Shown here: piece after piece, positions 24,221 through 32,444 of the stretch
Numbering within the stretch: the stretch's first letter is position 1
Layout: every line of letters starts with the position of its first letter
Assembly: GCA_938038735.1 (NCBI GenBank)
Contig: CALHSW010000069.1
Location: forward strand, 1 to 44,985
Source of the DNA: an uncultured Bacteroidia bacterium
Lineage (GTDB): Bacteria > Bacteroidota > Bacteroidia > Bacteroidales > CAJPTX01
DNA length: 44,985 nucleotides
Direction of reading: 5' to 3'
Translations under genes and position numbers: made by a program
The notes under the pieces: generated by a model
The model's input: only the letters and a program-made list of their open reading frames with translations
Databases searched by the model: none
What the model was told of the DNA's origin: nothing

Positions 24221-24835
24221 TTACTCCAATAATTTTGCGGCAAGTTTGTATGTGAATAGAATTCGGGGATTGGATAAATCCCATTGCTGAACTTCTTGCC
24301 GTATCAATTCGGTGTGCTTTTTACTTATGTCCCTTAAAGCATTTCCAACGGATTTGCGAAGATATTCGTTTGCGTGTGCCTTATTCGTAGCGATTAAAGC
24401 AATAGCCACCGATGGATTCTCTTTGAAGAATGGGCGATTTGTCCAAATTCTCAAACCCTCAGTTGCGGCACGTGCGACATTCTGATTAGCATTACTTATC
24501 CACTCTTCGATGAGTGGTAAGGACGCTTCGTATCCTCTGTGTTTGCAAACTTCATCAAAAGCCTTTGCAAGCATTTCCTGTACTCGCCAATTGTCATCAG
24601 TGCTTACCCGTTCCTTTAGAACGCAAAGTGCCTCATCATTCATCGTTGCCAATCTGCCAAGGAGGGTTGTTGCTAACATCCGAGCTTGATAGGCTTCGTG
24701 CTGAGACAGTTCAAGGGAAAATTCAAAACATTGTTCCTTTGAGTATGCCGAAAACATCTCATCAGCTCCATTAAGGATGTGCTGAAATCCGTGTTCTATT
24801 GGCAGTATCTCGTTCAAGATCTCATCAACTTCCAT
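24221..24835 (-). CDS. HEAT-repeat protein, DNA-alkylation-repair-like (AlkC/AlkD group)
   Basis: 205 residues from the ATG chosen here; an upstream in-frame GTG (24880) would add 15 residues unlike the family. The protein is almost all helical repeats. The stretches LRIWTNRPFFKENPSVAI and LRKSVGNALRDISKKHTEL resemble the HEAT-repeat alkylpurine glycosylase families, which bind and excise N-alkylated purines. Assignment rests on this resemblance, and no catalytic residue can be proven. It stands alone on the minus strand, convergent with rplQ, and is visibly richer in A+T than the ribosomal genes, so it may be transferred. Confidence 0.7.
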   Translation of the reverse strand: MEVDEILNEILPIEHGFQHILNGADEMFSAYSKEQCFEFSLELSQHEAYQARMLATTLLGRLATMNDEALCVLKERVSTDDNWRVQEMLAKAFDEVCKHRGYEASLPLIEEWISNANQNVARAATEGLRIWTNRPFFKENPSVAIALIATNKAHANEYLRKSVGNALRDISKKHTELIRQEVQQWDLSNPRILFTYKLAAKLLE

Positions 24836-25301
24836 TGTGATACTTTTGATACAACTAGTTGTAATGGGGCTAGAATTCACTCAAAGGATGTATGCTCAGC
24901 TTTTTTCGTAGCATTTTGAAGCCTATTCAGACAGCTGATTTTTTATTGTCTCCGCCTTCTTTACAGAGACTTTTGGGGAAAATCAATTATCGTACCAACA
25001 TCAGATTTATGCAATCGAAGTTCCAGGTCCATTTTAGTTTTTTTGTACAAATGCTTTCCAAAGCATTGTGTTGTTGTAAGCATTGCCTTTTATGGTGCTT
25101 CGTTTGCAATTATAAAGTCAAAACCGAAGGGATAACGTATTCTGACACGCTTCCCCTAAAGAGTAAAGGCACTTACCCCCCCCCAATTTTCTTTTCTTCC
25201 GCTTTTTACCTACCTTTGTGTGCGTTTCAATCTGTTGCTATTTGATTACTAGGGCAGAGGGAACGTTTAGGTAAGTAAATATTAACAACGTGAATTGAGT
25301 T
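24836..25301. other. Intergenic region before C69 dipeptidase
   Basis: 466 bp, AT-rich, between divergent genes. It holds the dipeptidase promoter and a nine-C tract (25176-25184) just upstream. A 117-codon open frame (24892-25245) runs through the promoter and has an implausible Phe/Cys-rich composition, so it is not called. Confidence 0.7.
25188..25218 (+). promoter_or_regulatory. Promoter of C69 dipeptidase
   Basis: TACCTTTG at 25211-25218, with a near-consensus TTTC at 25188-25191, 19 bases upstream. A C9 homopolymer ends three bases before the upstream box. The leader before the ATG would be about 75 bases. Confidence 0.75.
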
Positions 25302-27044
25302 ATGATAGGGAGAAAGATTGCACTTGCCGCCCTTGCGCTCTGCGCAGCTGCGGTGGGCGTTAACAGTGCCTCTGCGTGCACAAACTACCTGGTGACCAAG
25401 GGGGCATCGGTTGATGGGTCGGTGATGATATCGTACGCTGCCGATAGCCACTACCTGTACGGTGAGCTTTACCACTGGCCCGCGGCGGTCTACCCCAAGG
25501 GGGCTTTGTACAAGGTATACGAGTGGGATACAGGAAAATATCTAGGTGAAATCCCGCAGGCGGCGAAAACCTACAACGTGGTGGGCAACATCAACGAGCA
25601 CCAGGTGATGATTGGAGAAACCACCTACGGCGGGCGTGAAGAGCTGCATGACCCCAATGGGTTAATTGACTACGGCTCGTTGATATACCTCGCGCTGCAG
25701 CGCTCAACGAGCGCACGCGATGCCATCAAGACGATGGTGGAGCTCGTGGCGGAGTACGGTTATGCCAGCGAGGGGGAGTCGTTCTCCATTGCTGACAAGA
25801 ATGAGGTTTGGATCATGGAACTCATTGGCAAGGGGCCTCACGAAAAGAACCTAAAGAAGGCCCCCAAGGGCAAGGTGAACCGTAAAGGTGCTGTATGGGT
25901 GGCACGTATGATTCCTGATGGGTATGTGTCGGGACACGCCAACCAGGCGCGTATCACCACCTTCCCTCTGGCGAATGGCAAGACCTCCATCACCGACAAG
26001 CAGCTTAAGAAGATTTACGACCCCAACGTGACGACAGTTTACTCGCACGATGTAATACAGTTGGCGCGTGAGATGGGGTACTTCAAGGGGAAGGATGCGG
26101 AGTTTAGCTTTTCTGATACCTATAACCCCGTTACATTTAGCGGGGCGCGGGGGTGCGATGCGCGCGTGTTTGCTTTCTTCAACTCCGTGCGCAGCGACAT
26201 GGGGCAGTACCTAGACTACGTGAAAGGCGAGAACCTTTCGCACCGCATGCCGCTGTGGATAAAGCCGGAGAAGAAAATATCACAGCACGATGTGATGCAG
26301 GCAATGCGCGATCACTTTGAGGGGTTTGAGCTTGATATGACGAAGGATGTAGGCGCGGGGCCGTGGGGGCTGCCTTACCGTTGGCGTCCGATGGACTGGG
26401 AGTATAAGGGGCAGAAGTATGTGAACGAGCGGGCCACGGCGACGCAGCAGACGGGCTTTGTCTTCGTGGCGCAGGCGCGTAGCTGGATGCCCGACGCGGT
26501 GGGTGCCATCCTGTGGTTCGGCATGGACGATGCCGACGGCACCGTTTTCACCCCGATGTACGGCTGCATGACCTCTATCCCAGAGGCGTTTGCAGTGGGT
26601 AACGGCAGTCTGTTGGAGTACTCCAAGACATCGGCGTTCTGGCTATTTAACAAGGTGACTAACTTCACCTACCTCCGCTACAATTACATGCACGCCGATT
26701 TGAAGAAGGTGCAGGAGCGGCTAGAGAAGGGCTACATAGAGCAGGTGGAGGCAGACCAGAAGCGCCTTGCTGACCTTTACAAGGCAAACCCAGCGAAGGC
26801 TGTGGCGGAGGCTACGGCGTTCTCCACGAAGTGTGCGGAAAACACGATGGCGGAGTGGGAGAAGCTCTTTGAGTTCCTGATGGTTAAGTACATCGATGGG
26901 AATATAAAGGTGGAGGAGAATGGTGTGTTCAAGGCCACGGAGGTGAACCCGAAGGTGCCGGTGAAGGTCTTAAATCCGGAGTATCCTGATTGGTGGAAGG
27001 AAGCCGTGATACGGAACACGGGCGATAAGCTGAAGGTGCGGTAA
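25302..27044 (+). CDS. Secreted C69-family dipeptidase
   Basis: 580 residues. A signal peptide (about 1-25, ending SASA) is followed directly by CTNYLVTKGASVDGSVMISY. In this N-terminal-nucleophile family Cys26 becomes the catalytic N-terminal residue after cleavage. GNINEHQVMIGETTYGGREEL and GARGCDARVFAFFNSV are typical of the larger Bacteroidota members. It probably hydrolyses dipeptides in the periplasm, fitting peptide scavenging. It is monocistronic, with its own promoter and a terminator after it. No Shine-Dalgarno is visible before the ATG. Confidence 0.92.
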   Translation: MIGRKIALAALALCAAAVGVNSASACTNYLVTKGASVDGSVMISYAADSHYLYGELYHWPAAVYPKGALYKVYEWDTGKYLGEIPQAAKTYNVVGNINEHQVMIGETTYGGREELHDPNGLIDYGSLIYLALQRSTSARDAIKTMVELVAEYGYASEGESFSIADKNEVWIMELIGKGPHEKNLKKAPKGKVNRKGAVWVARMIPDGYVSGHANQARITTFPLANGKTSITDKQLKKIYDPNVTTVYSHDVIQLAREMGYFKGKDAEFSFSDTYNPVTFSGARGCDARVFAFFNSVRSDMGQYLDYVKGENLSHRMPLWIKPEKKISQHDVMQAMRDHFEGFELDMTKDVGAGPWGLPYRWRPMDWEYKGQKYVNERATATQQTGFVFVAQARSWMPDAVGAILWFGMDDADGTVFTPMYGCMTSIPEAFAVGNGSLLEYSKTSAFWLFNKVTNFTYLRYNYMHADLKKVQERLEKGYIEQVEADQKRLADLYKANPAKAVAEATAFSTKCAENTMAEWEKLFEFLMVKYIDGNIKVEENGVFKATEVNPKVPVKVLNPEYPDWWKEAVIRNTGDKLKVR

Positions 27045-27347
27045 GTACCATTAACTGATTGGGATAGCCCCTGCGTCATATTTGATGCAGGGGCTATTTC
27101 TTTTGCGACAACGAGTGTTGATGCGGAACGCTTTGCAGATACGTCTCCAGTTGAAATACCTGTGCTTTTGCGCTGTGGTTTGATACAAAAGGCAAGAGAG
27201 ATGGGTGGAATGAGCCTTTTGCGGCTGATTGGTGTAGCCTATCTGCTGAGTTATTGCTGCAAGATTTTCTTTAATTTTTACCGATTCCTTTTCCAAAATG
27301 TAATGCAGCATGCCCATCTTTGCACCGAACAGTAAAGGCAAAAGGCT
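27045..27347. other. Intergenic region, dipeptidase to beta-grasp gene
   Basis: 303 bp holding the dipeptidase terminator and a weak promoter-like CATCTTTG at 27315-27322 ahead of the next operon. On the minus strand an open frame of 127 codons (27434-27051) spans most of it. Its middle part has a basic, aromatic composition that could be decayed transposase, but I cannot place it in a family. Confidence 0.5.
27064..27102 (+). terminator. Terminator after C69 dipeptidase
   Basis: An 11-bp perfect stem ATAGCCCCTGC/GCAGGGGCTAT (27064-27074 and 27087-27097) is followed by TTCTTTT. It lies 20 bp past the stop codon. Confidence 0.88.
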
Positions 27348-27593
27348 GTGAAAGTATATGTGAATGGCGAGGCGGTGGCCCTCTTTGAGGGGGCGAGGGT
27401 AATCGATGCGGTGCGTGCGTATGTCGGAACGCATGGAATCAGGGTAGATATAATGCGAGTGGCGGTGCGCGATGGGGATGGAAATAGCATTGACTACGAT
27501 GGCGCGCTCACGGACGGCGCGCTATTGCGTGTGGAGCTGCCTCCTGCTACGTGCGGCGGAAGGGGTGAGGGCGGATGTAAAGGGAGGGCGTAA
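27348..27593 (+). CDS. Small beta-grasp-like protein of unknown function
   Basis: 81 residues, GTG start after AAAGG. MKVYVNGEAVALFEGARVIDAV resembles the first hairpin and helix of ThiS/MoaD or 2Fe-2S ferredoxin-type folds. The middle (RDGDGNSIDYDGALTDGALLRVEL) fits the closing strands. The C-terminus is CGGRGEGGCKGRA, with two Cys seven apart around Gly residues; this is not a standard 2Fe-2S site and not a terminal Gly-Gly. No signal peptide is present. It ends three bases before a lipoprotein nucleotidase, so the two are almost certainly co-translated. No function is assigned. Confidence 0.65.
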   Translation: MKVYVNGEAVALFEGARVIDAVRAYVGTHGIRVDIMRVAVRDGDGNSIDYDGALTDGALLRVELPPATCGGRGEGGCKGRA

Positions 27594-27596
27594 CCG

Positions 27597-29078
27597 ATGC
27601 GCATTAGGGGATGGACAAAGAAAAGCTGGTGGCTTGGAGCCGCTGTGCTGGGCGTTGCGTTCAGTTTTTGGCAGTGCAATAGGCGTGAAGAGAAACCGCG
27701 GGAGGTGCAGATATTCGCAGTTAATGATATACATGCGGCGTTGGAGAATTTTCCACGCCTAGCCTACGTGGCGGACAGCCTAAGGGCTATCTACCCGGAT
27801 TTACTCCTAGTGTCGGGGGGAGATAATCAAACGGGGAATCCGATAAACGATCAGGCGGAGCAGAGGGGGATGCCGATTATCAAACTGATGGATAGGGTGG
27901 GGTTTGATGCGTCGGCATTGGGCAATCATGAGTTTGATGTCTCGGCGGTTCAAATGCGTAGGAACTTGGAGATGTCGCGCTGTGCCTACCTATGCGCCAA
28001 TGCTATACATAAAGATAGTACGTACCCCTTGCGGAAAAACGAGGTGTTGACCTTACCCAATGGGTTGCGTCTAGGCCTCTCTTCTCTGCTCTACATCAAT
28101 CCTAGTGGATATCCTGATAGCCATCCGATGAATACTGAAGGCTTTCGGTTTTATGACCCTATAGAGGTGGGGCGGCAAGAGTTTGAAGCGCTTAGGCAGA
28201 AGTGCGATGTTTTGGTGTTTCTAACGCATTTGGGTCTTGAATGGGATAAGAAGCTAGCGGAGGCACTACCTCGGGGCGGTGCTGATGCAATTGTAGGGGG
28301 GCATTCGCACACGCTCATTCGCGATGCAAAGCACTATAATGGCATGCTGATTACCCAGTCGGGAAGCAAATTGCGCTGGGGTACACTGGTGCGAATCCGC
28401 GTTACTGACAGCGGCGCAACGAGCGATGCTAAACTTATACGTGTTGAGGGGAAGGGCGCAGAAGATATGGGCGTGCGGGCGTACGTGGACAGCTTGCGGG
28501 CGGTGTCAGGATTCAACGAGACGATAGCCCAAACTGAAAAGGGGGTGCGGGGAAAAGAGCAGTTGGGCTACCTAATGGCGGATGGGCAGCGGGCGTACGC
28601 ACGGGCCGATGTGGCGTTGATGAATCCGGGCGGGGTACGTATCAGCGAGCTGGTGCCGGGAAGCATTACGGTGCAAGATATGTACAGCCTCGATCCATTT
28701 GGGAATGAGATTGTGCAGTACGATATGACCTTGCAGGAGCTGCAAGAGTTTGTGGAGAAGGCGGGCGGGGTTGATTACAACTCTATTTTAATCCCTTCGG
28801 GCATACATCTCAGATACCATTATCAACCCAAGGGCAATGGGAGCAGCGAGGCTGTGCGTGTAGAGCTTCTCGACACGTTGAATCGGGCTTTGGCATCGGG
28901 TAAAACGTACCGCGTGGTGATGAATAGCTACATGGCGACGGTCAACGTTTTTTCGGCTAAGCCCAAAGGCAAAAGCCTAGGGGTAACGACCGCCTCGGCC
29001 ACCATAGAGTGGCTAAGGCGGTTGGGGAAGGCCCCAGATTATTCGGCGGAGCAGCGCATTGTGAAGGTGAAAGAGTAG
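27597..29078 (+). CDS. Lipoprotein 5'-nucleotidase / metallophosphatase (UshA-like)
   Basis: 493 residues. An N-terminal signal ends in a lipobox-like SFWQC, so the protein is probably lipid-anchored in the envelope. The metallophosphatase domain has its metal ligands in order: FAVNDIHA, VSGGDNQTG, ALGNHEFD, FLTHLG and VGGHSHT. The C-terminal 5'-nucleotidase domain follows, with NPGGVRI and YSLDPFGNEIV, which supplies substrate binding. It would release phosphate and nucleosides from extracellular nucleotides. Both domains are in one chain. It is coupled to the small upstream gene and followed by a terminator. Confidence 0.93.
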   Translation: MRIRGWTKKSWWLGAAVLGVAFSFWQCNRREEKPREVQIFAVNDIHAALENFPRLAYVADSLRAIYPDLLLVSGGDNQTGNPINDQAEQRGMPIIKLMDRVGFDASALGNHEFDVSAVQMRRNLEMSRCAYLCANAIHKDSTYPLRKNEVLTLPNGLRLGLSSLLYINPSGYPDSHPMNTEGFRFYDPIEVGRQEFEALRQKCDVLVFLTHLGLEWDKKLAEALPRGGADAIVGGHSHTLIRDAKHYNGMLITQSGSKLRWGTLVRIRVTDSGATSDAKLIRVEGKGAEDMGVRAYVDSLRAVSGFNETIAQTEKGVRGKEQLGYLMADGQRAYARADVALMNPGGVRISELVPGSITVQDMYSLDPFGNEIVQYDMTLQELQEFVEKAGGVDYNSILIPSGIHLRYHYQPKGNGSSEAVRVELLDTLNRALASGKTYRVVMNSYMATVNVFSAKPKGKSLGVTTASATIEWLRRLGKAPDYSAEQRIVKVKE

Positions 29079-29121
29079 AAACGGAATACTGTAGCGCAAG
29101 TGGCGAATTTGTCGCTCGCAT

Positions 29122-29156
29122 AGCCCCCGGATTATCTAAAATCTTGGGGGCTTTTT
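29122..29156 (+). terminator. Terminator after 5'-nucleotidase
   Basis: AGCCCCC (29122-29128) pairs with GGGGGCT (29146-29152), followed by TTTT. It lies 44 bp after the stop codon. Confidence 0.85.
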
Positions 29157-29355
29157 CGTGAGAAATTTTCTCGCCCGCTGCTCCTATTGGATTCCTACAA
29201 TGGGAGCTTACTGCGTACGTTGCGCCTAATTAGCCCCTCCGCAATACGTTGGTAATGGTGAAGCTAGACCTTCGCGGTGAAATTAGTTCACGGGTGGTAG
29301 CCCAGTGTATTAGTAGTCGCAATTTGGCGAAACAAAAAACGGAGGAATAGAGAAT

Positions 29356-32055
29356 ATGTGTAAAAGGTTTTTGGTGCTTTCCATGCTTTTCCTGCTGTCA
29401 TCGTTCGGAGCGATGGCGCAGACAAAATATATAGGGAAAGTAGTGGATGGCGTATCGGCAGAGGCCCTGTCGGGAGTTGTGGTAGCCGAGCAGAGTGAGG
29501 GCGCAAACCGTGCGGCGGTGATGACCGATGTGGATGGGAATTTTAGCATTACGCTGCAAGGCGGGGGGCGGCTGCGTTTCACCTATATGGGGTATTCAAC
29601 AAGGGTGCTCTCGGTGTCGCCCGAGAAACGAAATCTCGGACGAATTGAGCTGTTTGAGGATACGGTGTCGCTGCAAGCTGTCTTGGTGGTGGGATCAGGT
29701 CTGCACGATTTAGTGAAAGACCGGCAGACCCCGATAGCCGTAACCACCCTAAGCGGTGCGCAGATAGAGGAGCGCCAGGGGAATCTAGACCTTCCCGAAA
29801 CGTTGAAAGGCGTGCCGAGCGTGCATGCGGTGAGCCATAGCGGCTACGGCGATGGGGCGTTTACGGTGCGTGGATTTGACCAGGCTAACGTGCTGGTGCT
29901 AGTGAATGGGCAACCGGTGAACGACATGGAGTGGGGCGGTATCTACTGGTCGAATTGGTCGGGGCTAACCGATGTGGCATCCGTGGTGCAGCAGCAACGT
30001 GGGCTTGGGTCATCCAAGATTGGCATTTCTTCCGTTGGCGGTACAACTAACATTGTGACGCGTGCCTCGGACCTGCGTGCAGGGGGCAAGCTGAAAGTTT
30101 TAGGGGGCAACGATGGGTACGTCAAGACGTTACTTTCGTTCAGCTCGGGTACGCAGGAGAACGGCTGGGCTGTGAGCGGTTTGCTTTCGTTTTGGCGGGG
30201 CGATGGGTACGTGGATTGCACCCCGGGCCTAGGTGGCACCTACTTTCTTTCGCTGGGATATAGGCCCAATAGCCGTCATTCGTTCAACGTGACAGTGACG
30301 GGCGCGCCGCAGGTGCATGCGCAGGCCTACAGGGAAACGATCGATACGTACGAGAAGTATGGCTACCGCTACAATTCCAACTGGGGCTACCGTGAAGGGA
30401 ACCCGTATAGCTTTTCACGTAATTTCTACCACAAGCCGATAGCGAATTTCAACTGGGATTGGCGGATTAACAGTTCCGTATCGCTCTCAACGGTGCTGTA
30501 CGGCTCTTGGGGGTACGGCGGGGGAATGGGAACGGCCGGCACGCCGCACTATATGCTTCCCGATGATGAGCGGGGATTGATAATGGTAGATGACGTGATA
30601 CGAGCCAACCAGGGCGAGAAGGTGTATGGGATTAAGAAATCGGTTGCACCCTGGGATGGATCTACCTTGGATAGCCGCAGCAAGTACTGGAATGGGAAAA
30701 ACGTGGTCACCTCCCGGGGAGGAGGAACGGTGCTGCGCTCATCGATGAATAATCACAGCTGGTACGGATTGCTTTCAAGCGTGGATGCGACGTTTGGAGA
30801 TCATTGGACGCTGAATGCCGGTGTGGACATGCGCACCTACGTGGGGAGTCATTACCGAGTGGTTAACGATTTGCTCGGTGCCGATGCCTACTACGACAAT
30901 GTCAACGTGAATTCGGCTGGGGTATTCGTGAGCGATGGGGTCAGCCTGAATCCATTGGCTATACGTGCGATGCAGAGCGCGCAGAAGATAGATCGCAACT
31001 TCGAGTCGCACGTGGGATGGTTGGGTCTGTTTGGGCAGATTGAGTATGCCAACGAGTATATTTCATGCTTTGTACAGGGGTCTATTTCAGACCAATTCTA
31101 TCGCCGTCATGAATTCTTTGAGTTGCCCACGAGCAGCCAGTGGACGAAGTGGTACGACCGTTGGGGCGGCAACATCAAAGGGGGTGTAAACTGGAAGATA
31201 AACCGTATGCATAACGTCTTTCTGAATGCGGGTTACTTCTCCCGGCAGCCGTTCTTCTCGTCGCTATTCCCATATAGCTATACGGCAAGGGCTAACGATT
31301 TTGTAAGCGAGATAAAGAACGAGGGCATATGGAGCGTGGAGGGTGGCTACGTATTCAATGCGCTGTATCTGCGCGCGGAGCTCAACGGCTACTACACGGT
31401 GTGGGGCGATAGGTATCAATCGTTCACGGCCGACTCGAAAAAGCGGACGTATGCCAGAACCTATGTGGATCAGCACCATGCGGGCGCGGAGCTCGCGTTG
31501 CTGGGTTTCCCTACCTCTTGGCTCAAGTTGACCGGGATGTTTTCATATGGACATCGGGTGTATCGGGGTACGGCGGATGCGCTAGTGGTGGATGACACGG
31601 GTAAGCCCATAGAGGGGGAGAAGTTGACGCTATTCTTGGACAAAAAGAAGATTGGAGGGGCGCCCATGCTGCAGGGCAGCCTAGGGGCTAGGTTTGAGAT
31701 CGTGCGCGGGCTTTCGCTGAATTTGGATTGGTATGCCAATGACTTACTCTACTCAAACGTACAAGCGTCAGATTTCAGGAAGCAAGATGCGCAGGCGCTG
31801 CGGCTACCGTGGTACAACACGCTTGATGGAGGGGTGACGTATAGCTACCGTTTCGCGGAAAGGTTTTCAATACGTAGGCTAACGTTCCGTGCCAATGTAA
31901 ATAACATGCTGAACACCAAGTACATCATTCAGGGCTACTCAAGCATACAGGCCGATGCGGACGACTCGCGGAATTGGAAAGGTATAAATAAGAAAAACAC
32001 GGTTAATTTCGGATACGGTACTACGTGGAATATTGGCGTAGCGATGTCTTGGTAG
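29356..32055 (+). CDS. TonB-dependent outer-membrane receptor with CarboxypepD-regulatory-like domain
   Basis: 899 residues. The signal peptide (about 1-21) ends in AMAQ. A carboxypeptidase-regulatory-like domain follows (about 24-100, GKVVDGVSAEALSGVVVAE to YMGYSTRVLSV). The plug domain runs from about residue 118 and contains RQTPIAVTTLSGAQIEERQ and VRGFDQANVLVLVNGQPVNDMEWGG. A large barrel ends in an aromatic residue (AMSW). No SusD homologue or TonB system lies beside it, so it is not a polysaccharide-utilisation SusCD pair; the substrate is unknown. ACGGAGGAATAG precedes the ATG. No clear TAnnTTTG box was found upstream. Confidence 0.93.
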   Translation: MCKRFLVLSMLFLLSSFGAMAQTKYIGKVVDGVSAEALSGVVVAEQSEGANRAAVMTDVDGNFSITLQGGGRLRFTYMGYSTRVLSVSPEKRNLGRIELFEDTVSLQAVLVVGSGLHDLVKDRQTPIAVTTLSGAQIEERQGNLDLPETLKGVPSVHAVSHSGYGDGAFTVRGFDQANVLVLVNGQPVNDMEWGGIYWSNWSGLTDVASVVQQQRGLGSSKIGISSVGGTTNIVTRASDLRAGGKLKVLGGNDGYVKTLLSFSSGTQENGWAVSGLLSFWRGDGYVDCTPGLGGTYFLSLGYRPNSRHSFNVTVTGAPQVHAQAYRETIDTYEKYGYRYNSNWGYREGNPYSFSRNFYHKPIANFNWDWRINSSVSLSTVLYGSWGYGGGMGTAGTPHYMLPDDERGLIMVDDVIRANQGEKVYGIKKSVAPWDGSTLDSRSKYWNGKNVVTSRGGGTVLRSSMNNHSWYGLLSSVDATFGDHWTLNAGVDMRTYVGSHYRVVNDLLGADAYYDNVNVNSAGVFVSDGVSLNPLAIRAMQSAQKIDRNFESHVGWLGLFGQIEYANEYISCFVQGSISDQFYRRHEFFELPTSSQWTKWYDRWGGNIKGGVNWKINRMHNVFLNAGYFSRQPFFSSLFPYSYTARANDFVSEIKNEGIWSVEGGYVFNALYLRAELNGYYTVWGDRYQSFTADSKKRTYARTYVDQHHAGAELALLGFPTSWLKLTGMFSYGHRVYRGTADALVVDDTGKPIEGEKLTLFLDKKKIGGAPMLQGSLGARFEIVRGLSLNLDWYANDLLYSNVQASDFRKQDAQALRLPWYNTLDGGVTYSYRFAERFSIRRLTFRANVNNMLNTKYIIQGYSSIQADADDSRNWKGINKKNTVNFGYGTTWNIGVAMSW

Positions 32056-32184
32056 CTGGGGTCACGGTATCTGCATTGCTGCGAGGCAAAGGATATCCCG
32101 CGGGGCTATCCCAATAGCCGGAGCACTATACGGATTACAGTAGAGGATCCACCGTTCCCCTTGCCTTTGGCATGCACCCCCATT

Positions 32185-32248
32185 GCACCCGGTTCGCATC
32201 AAATTCGGATTTCTCCGGAGAAATCCGAATTTGATGCGAACCGGGTGC
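32185..32248. repeat. 64-bp perfect palindrome
   Basis: Two 32-base arms (32185-32216 and 32217-32248) are exact reverse complements with no spacer; the centre is CTCC|GGAG. Each arm contains the 14-base motif TTCGCATCAAATTC (or its complement). Such a structure can extrude as a cruciform in DNA or fold as a long hairpin in RNA. Confidence 0.95.
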
Positions 32249-32262
32249 GAATTTGATGCGAA
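32249..32262. repeat. Third copy of the palindrome motif
   Basis: GAATTTGATGCGAA directly abuts the palindrome in the same orientation as its right arm, giving three copies of the motif (one forward, two reverse). Confidence 0.9.
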
Positions 32263-32368
32263 TAGGGAGCGTTGCGCTGTGGCCCCTTTCGCCGTTCGAC
32301 GCCCTATTTTTCCTGCACGGATTCACGGGGAGGGCGATGCGGGTTAATGGAATGGGGAAGAGATGTGG

Positions 32369-32396
32369 TTTGATTTAATGGAAATAGCTACCTTTG
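32369..32396 (+). promoter_or_regulatory. Promoter of rpoN
   Basis: TACCTTTG at 32389-32396, with TTTG at 32369-32372 only 16 bases upstream, shorter than usual. The -7 box overlaps an upstream in-frame TTG, which excludes that codon as the start of rpoN. Confidence 0.7.
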
Positions 32397-32444
32397 CGTA
32401 GAACTCCTGCGCAGGAGCAAGGCGTGGGGGGAAGGGATGGCGCA

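Larger units (their letters stand above)
32056..32444. other. Intergenic region with large palindrome
   Basis: 389 bp between the TonB receptor and rpoN. It holds a 64-bp perfect palindrome, a third copy of its inner motif and the rpoN promoter. No gene was seen. The palindrome has no T-run, so it is not a standard intrinsic terminator. Confidence 0.8.

Noticed and set aside
24892..25245. 117-codon open frame before the C69 gene
   Set aside because: Runs through the TACCTTTG promoter, has a Phe/Cys-rich random composition and includes the C9 tract.
29356..32055. SusC of a polysaccharide utilisation locus
   Set aside because: No SusD-like lipoprotein or glycoside hydrolase flanks it; only the general TonB-receptor call is supported.
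32394..32444. Earlier start for rpoN at an in-frame TTG
   Set aside because: The codon lies inside the -7 promoter box, so it would not be transcribed; the sigma-54 region I begins at the ATG at 32445.
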